A stretch of DNA of 64,000 nt. It comes from Liolophura sinensis (lineage: Eukaryota; Mollusca; Polyplacophora; Chitonida; Chitonidae). The first letter of the stretch is position 1. Each line of letters starts with the position of its first letter. The notes below the pieces were generated by a model. It made no database searches. It worked only from the letters and a program-made list of their open reading frames with translations, and was not told the DNA's origin. The translations under genes were made by a program, and so were the position numbers. Below are positions 54,553 through 64,000 of this stretch, piece by piece. Location of the stretch: positions 20,965,127 through 21,029,126 of the forward strand of contig NC_088297.1 in assembly GCF_032854445.1 (NCBI RefSeq), given 5' to 3'.

Positions 54553-55485
54553 AGACATCGGCTCACACTTTAGAATGAAATCAGCTCTCTCCATCTCTTC
54601 AGTATTGGTCGTTGAACATTTCTTTTGAGACCTACAGATTTCCGTGACCACAAGATTTTTAGAGTTAGGTCTTAGACTGGAGAAGTCAGAACAGAATCTA
54701 ATGAATGAAACCATTTGCGCGTTTCATTTTCTTACTAGAACCAAACCAGTGTACAAGGGCTCATTGAAAATGACTTTCAGACGACCTTGAAAATTTCTTT
54801 GAACCTTGATGCAATGGGCAGCTCACACTAAACAACATGGATGCATTATTCAGTTTTGCTGTTCTTTTTTTATAGTAGGACATTGTGATCTCCCGAGGCA
54901 GCGTCAGATCTGGACCCAGAGTTGGACGACTGTTTTAAACGCACATTATCCGCACATTGAGATTCTACCTGTAAATTTTTCAGGCCTTGGCACAGATGGT
55001 CTCAAAAGTGCCAGTCAGACTTGTCCATATTACTTTTTTGTTTTCGACGGCATTTGTGAACTTCAGGCTTGCTCTATCAGAGTTTGCAGATATTAGGTTT
55101 TTGCTTGATGCTTGTACAGTACTGAGTAAGGCTTTTGCTTCATGCTTCTAAGGTAGATAACTGTAATAGTTTGTTAAATCTGTGCCCCCTTCTTTGAGTA
55201 TCAGATCGAGTTATTGCACTTAGCCACTGGCAGTATGGATGACGACTGAAGCAGAAACACTTTTGTGAAGATTGGATTTTTCAAGCCTCTCAGATGTAGA
55301 TGTTGCAACAAATTTACAACTACTGCGGTATAAAATGCCATGCCTGTAGATGTAGTTTTTGATGGGAGGGGAAAGAGATGCTGGTACGCAATTTACTTGT
55401 TTTGATCGTCCATCCATAGGCAGAAAAAGAATGCTGAATGTTTTGACATGGCACTTCAAGAGCAAAGCATAGTCCAGGATGGCAG

Positions 55486-55691
55486 TACTGTAACTCTTCA
55501 ACTGTTTGGCATGTTTGCAAGGTGTTCATTCAAGCATATTCTGAAGGCATTATTCTGTGTAGATAATGTTATGCTTTTTGTGAAGCCCTGAAGTTGGGAA
55601 ATCCAACCAGTGTAATTTTGCCTCCAAAATCAAATTAAAAATGTGCATAAATTGCTCTTTCATACATGAAAAGGTTGAGGAATTAAGGTAA
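55486..55691 (-). mobile_element. MITE-like family A, reverse copy
   Basis: TACTGTAACTCTTCAACTGT at the left, GAAAAGGTTGAGGAATTAAG at the right. The inner CATATTCTGAAGGCATTATT and GTGCATAAATTGCTCTTTCA are reverse complements of the words in copies 6791 and 12921. Confidence 0.75.
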
Positions 55692-56194
55692 CGCTGTAGG
55701 ATGGTGCTTTGTTTGGCTTGGCTACATCTGTTTTGGTCAGGATTGTTTTTGTTTTTTTCTTTATAGGTGTTCTGTCAGCATTGAGGTTTTTCACTGAGTG
55801 AAATCAAAAAGGTATCAAAATTCTGGTATAGGAAGATCAAGAAAACAACAGAAATCATAAACGATTTCTTTTTAAAATCTGATTTAAATTGCAAACATTG
55901 CAACTTCAACTTCGAAAAAGAACTGGATTTGCTAATGAAACTACAACATATTTTTTCATTCTCGACATGTGTGGACCACACATCTGAAACTTTGCCCTCA
56001 CTAAATGTTATAGGCAATTGGTTTTTTAGCAAGGAGGTGGAGAATTCACTTTCCAGTAATCCTATAGCTTACTGGTAAGGTAAGGCTTATTTGGTAAGGT
56101 ACCTGTACCCACTTGAATTACAGTGTATGGAAGGTTTTGTTCTACCTACACATAAGTAAAGGCGTGAATAAGGTGGAGTGCAATGGTTCTGTCT

Positions 56195-56545
56195 GGAATG
56201 GTGCTGTAGACCAATGTGATGTGAAATGTGTAGATCTGCGTGAATGTGTAAATTGTAGATCTGCGTGAATGTGCAAAGTGTGAAACTGTAATGTAAAAAG
56301 TATAGTTCTTTGTGAATGTGTAAAGTAGATTTGTGTGAATGTGTAAAGTGTAGACCTGTGTGAAGGTGTAAACCTGAGTGAAACTTAGACCTGTGTGAAT
56401 TGGTGTGGGCTTGTGTAAAGTGTAAAAGACCTGAGCAATGTGTAAAGTGTTGGCTTGTGTGAAGTGTGAAAGACCTGAGCAAGGTGTACCATGTGAGCTT
56501 GTGAAAAGTGTAAAAGACCTGTACAATGTGCAAAGCGTATTAAAA
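56195..56545. repeat. Degenerate tandem repeat
   Basis: GTGTGAATGTGTAAAGTGTA and GTGTAAAAGACCTG(A/T)GC words in irregular spacing of about 20-40 bp. Confidence 0.75.
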
Positions 56546-57649
56546 CTGGAAGAACGACTTTTGGTTTTTATCATCACATCTAACAAATGCTTGTTAAGGC
56601 TCTGCAGTTTGTATGCTTCCATGCATATAGATCTTTGTTGATTGGACTGTTGAGAATGTTTCTCCTATTTCTACGCTCTTGCTGGTTATTAACGTACAAG
56701 CTTGAGACTTGCTTGTAGGCGCATAGGACTTGCTTATAATTTCATTGCATGTATGAAAATGTAGGACATGCATCAGTTGGTATCGCATGACAAAATACAA
56801 ATTGCACGGCACAGATGTACAGTGAAAAACCCCTGCCCGTAGCCTAATGTCGTCGTAAAGAAGACCGGTTAAAGATTGATTGTACAGAATGTTTGTTTTA
56901 CTGACCATGTCAAAGAAGTGTTTATTTTGTTGAGTTTGGTTATTGTTTATGACTGTCATACCATAACATACATTCATATATAAATATATATACATACATA
57001 CATACATAGACACCAATATCAACTGTTGTATTTCTAGCACACTTCTTCATCTCTTTTGACGCGAAGACCTTGTGTATGATATAATTCGGTTTGCTGAGAG
57101 GTCCAGGCTGCTGAAGGATTCTGGGATACGTAGGCCCTCCAAGAGAAATGGATATTATTGTATAGCCTGGCCATGCCCCCCCTCATCACTATTGGTTACG
57201 CCTCTCGCTGTCCATCATTTCTTGTACATAGTGTATTGGTTAATCAGCTTGCCTCAGAACGTTCCCTTGGTTACCGATTATGATGTTTAGAATTAGTCAT
57301 GTACACCGTATTGTTGACGTTACAAAGCAACTGTTGGTGGTGTTTTTGCTGCAAGTTTTTGAATGAAAAAAAAAATTGACGTCTGTCAGTCCTGTCAGTT
57401 GTTTATTAATCCCATTGTGCAGTCTGTTGCTAATAGAACTGAACCCCTGTTGTAACCCCATGGTAACTAGTGCTTGGTTTTGTTCGGGTGACGTCTCTCC
57501 ATCTCAACACCACACAGGGTTTTGTGGGGAGAGAGCGACTGCTGTTCATTTGCCCGATGACAAAAAATAAAATGTATGGTAGCCAGAGTTGACTTGTTCA
57601 TTTATGCGTGGAAAATCACGTGTAGATGTTTAAATTGAATGAGTATGGC

Positions 57650-57655
57650 AATAAA
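57650..57655 (+). terminator. NCOA: Candidate poly(A) signal of NCOA
   Basis: AATAAA followed by a CA-containing site at about 57670 and a T/GT-rich element at 57686-57715. The genomic A-run at the cleavage position could mimic a poly(A) tail in oligo-dT libraries, so cDNA ends here need care. Confidence 0.55.
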
Positions 57656-57689
57656 GAAATCTCACTGATTCAAAAAAAAAAAAAACAGT

Positions 57690-60130
57690 TGTGTTATTTT
57701 TAGTTGTTTGTGTCTTTATAATACAATTATGTATTCTTGTTTTGGAATTTGAATACAAGTGATGTGTTGGTTCATTCTCATCTTCTTAAGATGAAAATGT
57801 TCAGGTTCATTTGCATATACTGTGATGAGGACCTTGTGATGGCAAAAAGCAGTTGACGGGAGAGCGGGTGATAGGGGAGGTAACTACTTGACTGTGTAGG
57901 TGGTCTTTTCAAGCAGACAGATTACATAAACACTGAGCTTGCTGTGGACAGTGACATGAGAAAGTGTGTCAGGTACTCACCAAATGCTGCAGTCTTACTT
58001 CAGGCTCTCTGTTTTCTTCTACCGTGACACTGAGCACAGATGCATCTATCAAAATGTCTTGAATATGGTTCTGACAACAATCAGAATCACCCGTCAGTCT
58101 CGTGGTCCACCATTTTTTTTAGAAATCCAATCGGGGAAGCATTTCTGTACCAGTCTTTGTCAGAGCCATACCTTAAAAATATGACTGCTGGCACTCTGTC
58201 TTTTCAGAGGACTTGCCTCAATTTTGGTTTCGAACCTGGTTTCCAATGTCTATAAAACCAACGAGTGGCGAGCTCTTGTGCCTTGTCCTACATTTTCCGC
58301 TAACTGAATTGCTCTTACCATAATATGGCTCAAAAAGACAAATGTTGCTTAATAGGTGGCATTCAACCATAGGTATTGATTCATTTTCATTGGTATAATT
58401 TACCTTCATGTGGCTTGGTTAACCTTATCTGAAGTACACCCAAAGACCGAAACAATAAAATAACCCAGAGCACGGTCTATCAGTCATGTAAGGCGACATC
58501 ACGCTTCAGGGTGAGATTTGCAGGTTGTTGGATAGACTCGTGTTCATGTGTCAATTCCATCATTTTGAATTCAATTCATGTTGAGAAGAGGGATTTAGCA
58601 TTGCATGAACTAATCCAGAGAACATGAATGCAAGCGGTGGGCACCAAGTAAATTTGAATCTTCGCGAGTTCAACTTTCTCGGCCACTCCTGAGAATACTG
58701 GAGTCACCATCTTTGCACGACTTCACTGCCAGCCTCTGTTAACCAGCCACAAGGTTTATGAGAACCAGGCTTTGCTCGAAGCTTGGAGAGGCCATTGTTG
58801 GTTAGCCTGATGCTGGTATACTGTGATTGTTTGGAATATTGTACCTGGTGTATTCAACATGGCATTTGACTGAGGCAGCAGCATAAATGTGATTGGACCA
58901 TGTTTTTGCATGGAGACACCACCATGGTATGAAGACCTAAGTGAAGTTGAAAGTGATCCAAAAAGTTTTGTTCTCCAGGAAAGATGTAGAGATGCTGCAG
59001 AAATAAAGAGCCCACAAAGGACAAATTAGTGATTGCTCTCGAACTCTTAACCAGCAGGCAAACAAACAAAACCATATTAATCATATTATGAAGAAGAAAA
59101 TTTTATTCTCAGTAAATTCTCAAATGCACTGCATTCCCATGCATAAAAACAAATGACATAACTTTCTTCATCTAGATTAGAAATGTTTATATTTGACCCT
59201 GACCTTGACCAAAAGGAAAGCCCTGCCGACCTTGAAGGAAATATCCCTGTGTGAAATCAGCATTGCTGCTTTCTTTTTTTTTATAAAACCTTTGTAATCA
59301 TCGAGGTAGTACACGAGTCCTTGCATTCAAGCCTTGTTTTTCTACACAGGATTCTCATAATTCGGAAAAAATCTTAGTCAAGGACGTTGTTTATATGTTA
59401 AAACCACAAATCCAGGGACCTAGGACTAAAAAGCTTGAACAGTTCAAAATTTTAAAAAATCTGTACGACATTTTTTGATACCTAGAAAATATGTCATTGA
59501 AATCCTAGCATTTTCCAAACCTGGAAAATACAAGTTGACAGCCCACTTCCAAAAACTTTGCACATCCATCTTTCAGGTCACTCTTTTTTTGTGTAAATTA
59601 TGACGTTTGTGAAAAAAAGTGTTTTACAACATGTTTCACTAGACACAAGACAAAAAAGATTGTCAGTTTTAAACACATTCGTCCTACATGACAAATGAAA
59701 ATACATTGTACAGAATGGTTATTCAATTCTTTGCTCTAAAATTCTGAAATATATAAGGATATTAATAAAGCCATTGACAAGTGAAATGATAAAATATCAA
59801 ACTCCATTGCAATAGGATATGGCACACTCTTCTGAGCATTTGCTTTATATGCAAACAAAATAATACACATCAATATTAATATATATTATAATATGAATGT
59901 AAAAAAAAAGGATGTGCAGACACCAATTGTCAAGAAAAGATTTGAACTCCTCAGTTGATTGGCGAGAGGCTACAGAGGGTCTTTTTAGGTATATGTATAC
60001 TAAAAATTTTTATCTTTCCAAGCTTTTACGAAGAATTGTCTATCTGCATCAAAAGCGTAGCTTAAGGTAGCACTATCTGCTCTATTTTTTGGATCCTTTT
60101 CACACAATGTGATATTGTATCTTCGTACAC
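57690..60130. other. Intergenic, no gene recognised
   Basis: AT-rich. Holds a TGACCTTGACC block at about 59200 and TTTATT on the + strand at 59101-59106, a possible minus-strand poly(A) signal for a convergent gene outside what I can recognise. Confidence 0.45.
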
Positions 60131-60139
60131 ATCTATTTT

Positions 60140-60290
60140 ACCTGATTCTTGTTTAATGTCCTACTCAAGAATTCATCACTTATACAACACTAGTCAGTTT
60201 TATGGCCGTAATAAAGCCGATGAGTAAACTGGAGTAAACCACCCATATTGGGCAAATTACTGACAGTCTTTCCCATATGTGACAGAGCAT
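60140..60290 (-). mobile_element. SINE body and tail, reverse
   Basis: GTTTAATGTCCTACTCAAGA and ATTCATCACTTATACAAC, then GACAGTCTTTCCCATATGTG: the reverse complement of tail and body words of the dispersed SINE family. Confidence 0.65.
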
Positions 60291-60973
60291 ACATGCACAC
60301 CGTATAGGTATAAGACAAAGGTTTGAGTGTGTAAACAGCCACACAATCACCAACAGTTTTCTGTTGCTATATTTGAAACAGGAATGCTGTAAATGTCAAT
60401 GTGACATGAGTTTACAGGCATTATAACCACTGTCATTTGATGTACGTGTACTTTTCATTCCTTACACTCCAGTTTAAACACGTACTACTGCAAAATGCAC
60501 CAGTTCCTCGGGGAATTGTTAAATTGCCAGCAAATGGGATACTGGCACAAGTCCGAAGTGGGACGCATTATGTCATTGCAGAGACGCTGGGCATTCCACT
60601 GCAGCGCCAACGCTGTAAAGGCACAGTGGGCAGACCTGATACATCACAGACGAAACCGCAGTAGGCAACGTGACGTACAAGTCTTACGTAACAGTAGAGC
60701 CTCCTTTTGTGAGGGGAAAATCTGCCGGTACACAGAATTATCTCTATGTACCAGTTTCACACAGTGTCACTTGTATCAACCCAAAAGAATACAAATAGTC
60801 CAATAAAAGTAGGGAAAGCGATATTTTATACAACTGTAGCATTCTACAGCAACGGTGAACACGGCTAATGAAACAGACATATTCTTTTTTTTTTTCTAGA
60901 GTACTGAATTTGAGGAGTTCATATGACAAAACACACCATATGAAAGTGACTATTTTAAGACCACAACAAAGTA

Positions 60974-61171
60974 TACCGTAATGTCTCAACCTTTACGCAT
61001 ATGAAAGCGCAACTTTCAGCGCAATTTATGCACTTTTTGGAAACACAACTACATGTGTTGGATTGGTCAGTTTCAGGACTATAATTTTATCAGACAACAC
61101 AGAATAATGCTTTTATAATGTGCTTCAATAAACGCCTTGCAATCCTGCAAAAAGGTCGCACAATTACGGTA
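60974..61171 (+). mobile_element. MITE-like family A, copy with clear inverted ends
   Basis: Starts TACCGTAATGTCTCAACC and ends GTCGCACAATTACGGTA, so the outer 8-9 bp are exact inverted repeats. Body words match copies at 6791, 12921 and 55486. Confidence 0.8.
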
Positions 61172-61189
61172 ATTCACTTGTCACAGGAG

Positions 61190-61530
61190 TGAGTGAGTAA
61201 GTGTTTTGGATTTAACGGAGTATTTAACAATTTTTCAGTCATATGACGACGAAGGAGTCCTTAGAGTGCATGTGATGTACCTCCTGGTTGCAGAACGGAT
61301 TTCCACTGCTCTTTTCACTAGTGCTGCTTCACTAAGACGACTTACCGAAGGCAAGTAAGCCGCCCCGTCTGAGCCATAACACTGATACAGGTCAACCAGT
61401 TGTTGCATTATCCCCTTAATGCTTAACGCCAAGCCAGGAAGTTACAACTTCCTCTTCTAACATCAACATCCTCTTTTGAAATCTGGTTTGACCCAGCCCA
61501 GGATTGACCCTGGATCTACTGCTCCCGAAG
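61190..61530 (-). mobile_element. Dispersed repeat, reverse orientation, tRNA-like end
   Basis: GTGAGTGAGTAAGTGTTTTG, TTTTTCAGTCATATGACGAC and GAGTCCTTAGAGTGCATGTG, then AAGTAAGCCGCCCCGTCTGA and CTCCCGAAGTATTTG. The GGATTGACCCTGGATCTAC end resembles a reversed B box. I recall this as a common molluscan SINE-like repeat but cannot name it. Confidence 0.6.
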
Positions 61531-62004
61531 TATTTGTCACTGGAGATAGAGTACAACAATAACATTTATACACAAGTACCTCTGGCGCAACTACAGATGT
61601 GATATAAACCAGAAAATACGCACAATCGTACATAACAAAAACTATTATGAGCAGTGAACACATGTACAAGAATGAAGACATAAGTTAACAAAGCATTCGA
61701 AAAGCTTGATCCATGTAAATAAAAAATACCGATATGACTTATAATTTGAAGCACTTGACAAAGGATAACAACAAAATAGAAACGAAGTTGGATTTATAGT
61801 AAATCTCAAAAACCGGTCATACGAAAAAGGAGATACATACGAAAAAGAAGATAGAAGTATCCAACAAAAATATGGGTATCTATGACAAATAAAAAACCCT
61901 GCAATGTTCTGCAACTTGGTTCAACAAACCATGACAAATAACTTACAGTGTCCTGTCAGAAATAGCTGATAAGAGCTGACTTTTGTAAAGGCCCAACCAT
62001 CATT

Positions 62005-62056
62005 ATATTTATTTATCTGAATGGTGTTTTTACGCCGTACTCAAAAATACTTCACT
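62005..62056 (-). mobile_element. SINE tail fragment, reverse
   Basis: TATTTATTTATCTGAATGGT, then TTTACGCCGTACTCAAAAAT and ACTTCACT: the reverse complement of the common tail. Confidence 0.75.
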
Positions 62057-62059
62057 AAC

Positions 62060-63205
62060 CATCATTATAAGGAATGGAACACATTTAAAGGAACTATTAA
62101 AACACAATTCTATTAAACACACTTACAAACAAATTTATGTCTTTCTGTGATGAAAGACAAGAAACCCCAAAACCCCACCGTTATGAGCAAAGCAGAAGTA
62201 TTTCAAGGTATCCCCTGCAGTAAAAACTTGCCTTTCTATTTATATGTACATGAGCACAACATGCCTCTGGAAGTTGCATGACCTCTGTATCAAGTCCGTT
62301 ACCGTGACAACCATGAAAATAAGAGAATCCTGGACCCAGGTTCACAAAGGCATCTTACACTTAAGTCAGCTTTAGTCTTATTTTGAAAACAGTTTACTTC
62401 ATTATTTACGCCTCATTGGAGTGATTTTTGTTCAGTACTCACAGCTCAGGCTTTCATGGTAATATTGAAAATTGGTGTTTGAGGAATATCAAATGAATAT
62501 CAATGTTTCAAATCTAAGTTCAGGAATAAAATCTGACTTTATTAAGCTGAATAATACAGTATGCTAGGTGTTAACCCAGGGAACCAATCAGGGAACCCCA
62601 TCTTCACTGTCAACCAATCAGTGTCCATTCTGTATTGCTAGACAGCTTCATGATCATTGGGAGTGGAGCTAAAGGGCCTAAAATACACTACCTGTAGCTG
62701 AGTGTGACCTTGTACAAAGCGATACATTGTATATGAGTTAATGTTCACACAACCAGCAGAGGAAAAACAACTGACCAGTCCACCGACATTTTTACCAACA
62801 ACAACCAAATAGACCAATATACTGATTATCAAACTGTTGCTTCAACATCTTCCTGGAAAGTTAATATCCATTTTGAACACAATAACGAGCCAAGCATGTG
62901 TATGGTGTTTGTATGATAATCATTTTGTTTGCCGTCATTTCAAACTCTCGCCAGAAGAGATTTTGACAACTGACAAAGAGACACACCATATTCTTATTTC
63001 ATTTCTGCAGGGATTTGGACAAAAAAAAACAACTTTTTTCACGTGACCCATTCCTGTAACACGGTGTAACAGACTGAAACAGATTGAGTGATCCTTAGGC
63101 AAACAGACCAATCAGGCTTTAACATTGTGGCCTTTCTTAGACCATTAACAGCAACCGAATTGGCTGAGATTCTGAGCACAGAACGGAAAAATTCTTCGTA
63201 TTAAA
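62060..63205. other. Intergenic, nothing recognised
   Basis: AT-rich unique sequence. No exon or clear repeat seen. Confidence 0.45.
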
Positions 63206-63214
63206 TTGAACAAA

Positions 63215-64000
63215 TATTGAAAATGGTCGAGCTCATTAAACATTCAGTACTGTACCACTTTCTCGTTCTTAAGAGGTACAAACATTGAAAGTGGTCGAGC
63301 TTATTAAACATTCAGTACTGAACTACATAGTTACTCATTCTTAACTGGTACAAACATTGAAAGTGGTCGAGCTTATTAAACATTCAGTACTGTACTACAT
63401 AGTTACTCATTCTTAACTGGTACAAACATTGAAAGTGGTCGAGCTTATTAAACATTCAGTACTGTACCACATAAAGTTTCTTGTTCTTAAGTGGTACAAA
63501 CATTGAAAGTGGTCGAGCTTATTAAACATTCAGTACTGTACCACATAAAGTTTCTCGTTCTTAAGTGGTACAAACATTGAAAGTGGTCAAGCTTATTAAA
63601 CATTCAGTATTGTACCACATAAAGTTACTCGTTTTTAAGTGGTACAGACACTGAAAGTGGTCGAGCTTATTAAACATTCAGTACTGTACCACATAAAGTT
63701 TCTCGTTCTTAAGTGGTACAAACATTGAAAGTGGTTGAGCTTATTAAACATTCAGTACTGTAACACATCAAGTTACTTGTTCTTAGGTGGTACAAACACT
63801 GAAAGTGGTCGAGCTTATTAAACATTCAGTACTGTACCACATAAAGTTACTTGTTCTTAGGTGGTACAAACATTGAAAATGATTGAGTTCTATAAACATA
63901 CAGGATTATATACAGTTGTTTATTCTTAAATGGAACAAATATTGAAAGTGGTCAAGCCCATTAAACATACAGTATCATATAAAGTTACTCGACCGTTTGC
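63215..64000. repeat. 74-bp tandem array running off the window
   Basis: About 10 copies of a unit built from GTACAAACATTGAAAGTGGT, CGAGCTTATTAAACATTCAG, TACTGTACCACATAAAGTTT and CTCGTTCTTAAGTG. First and last copies are the most diverged. The array continues to the last base. Confidence 0.95.

Larger units (their letters stand above)
51036..57684 (+). other. NCOA: Probable long 3' UTR of NCOA
   Basis: I see no coding exon in these 6.6 kb. Candidate poly(A) signals are AATAAA at 52350-52355 and 57566-57571, and best 57650-57655. The last is followed within about 20 bp by CA and an A-run, and then by a GU-rich stretch (GTTGTGTTATTTTTAG...) of the kind that lies downstream of real cleavage sites. 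The region holds a 33-bp satellite, a degenerate repeat around 56.2-56.5 kb and one reverse-strand MITE. Possible Pumilio-type sites TGTANATA occur at 52346-52353 and 53686-53693. The true end could be any of the signals; vertebrate NCOA mRNAs also have long 3' UTRs. Confidence 0.55.

Noticed and set aside
53860-54714. 284-codon open frame on the minus strand, the longest in the window
   Set aside because: It is produced by the 33-bp stop-free satellite; the peptide is a simple 11-residue repeat with no domain, and it lies in the probable NCOA 3' UTR.
60437-60806. Overlapping open frames on both strands around 60.5-60.8 kb, somewhat GC-richer than the surroundings
   Set aside because: I recognise no domain and no convincing splice borders. 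It could be an exon of a convergent minus-strand gene, but I cannot support that from the sequence.

Overview
This is animal nuclear DNA, most likely from a mollusc or another lophotrochozoan. Coding sequence is split into many short exons with GT/AG borders. The flanks are AT-rich and full of tandem arrays, tRNA-derived SINE copies (a tail with a 'TGAAATATTCTTGAGTA...' core followed by AATAAATAAA), fold-back MITE-like elements and frequent TACATGTA words, a repeat landscape I associate with molluscan genomes. The species cannot be fixed from the sequence. I see no bacterial, phage or viral module and no rRNA or functional tRNA gene.

The window holds one recognisable gene, on the + strand: a p160/SRC nuclear receptor coactivator, the homologue of vertebrate NCOA1/2/3 and insect taiman. 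I could place 24 coding exons from 23620 to 51035. In order they encode the bHLH (exon 1), PAS-A and PAS-B region (exons 2-10), a Ser/Thr/Pro-rich segment (exon 11), a receptor-interaction region with four LxxLL boxes (exons 12-13), a CBP-binding/AD1-like segment (exon 14), Gln-rich regions (exons 14, 15, 17), a conserved C-terminal region (exons 18-23) and a last exon that ends in an LxxLL box like that of mammalian SRC-1a. The exons listed sum to about 5.9 kb, or nearly 2,000 residues, longer than vertebrate NCOAs. The exon with the start codon was not found; it lies in the first 23.6 kb or outside the window.

Layout: 1-23619 is upstream sequence or 5' intron, with repeats only. 23620-51035 is the NCOA coding span, with minisatellites in several introns (44-bp, 64-bp and 83-bp units). 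51036 to about 57,680 is a probable 6.6-kb 3' UTR containing a 33-bp satellite; it ends at an AATAAA followed by a GU-rich stretch. 57.7-64.0 kb is intergenic, with reverse-orientation SINEs, a MITE and a 74-bp array that runs off the edge.

Most notable points: exon 14 is broken by about eight reading-frame switches although its peptide is clearly conserved, which suggests consensus indels. One LxxLL box is assembled only by splicing, and it sits next to a phase 0-0 exon that could be skipped. The last three exons have conflicting phases, with alternative donors that would decide whether the C-terminal LxxLL box is made. An 82-bp tandem duplication has copied the splice donor of a PAS exon.
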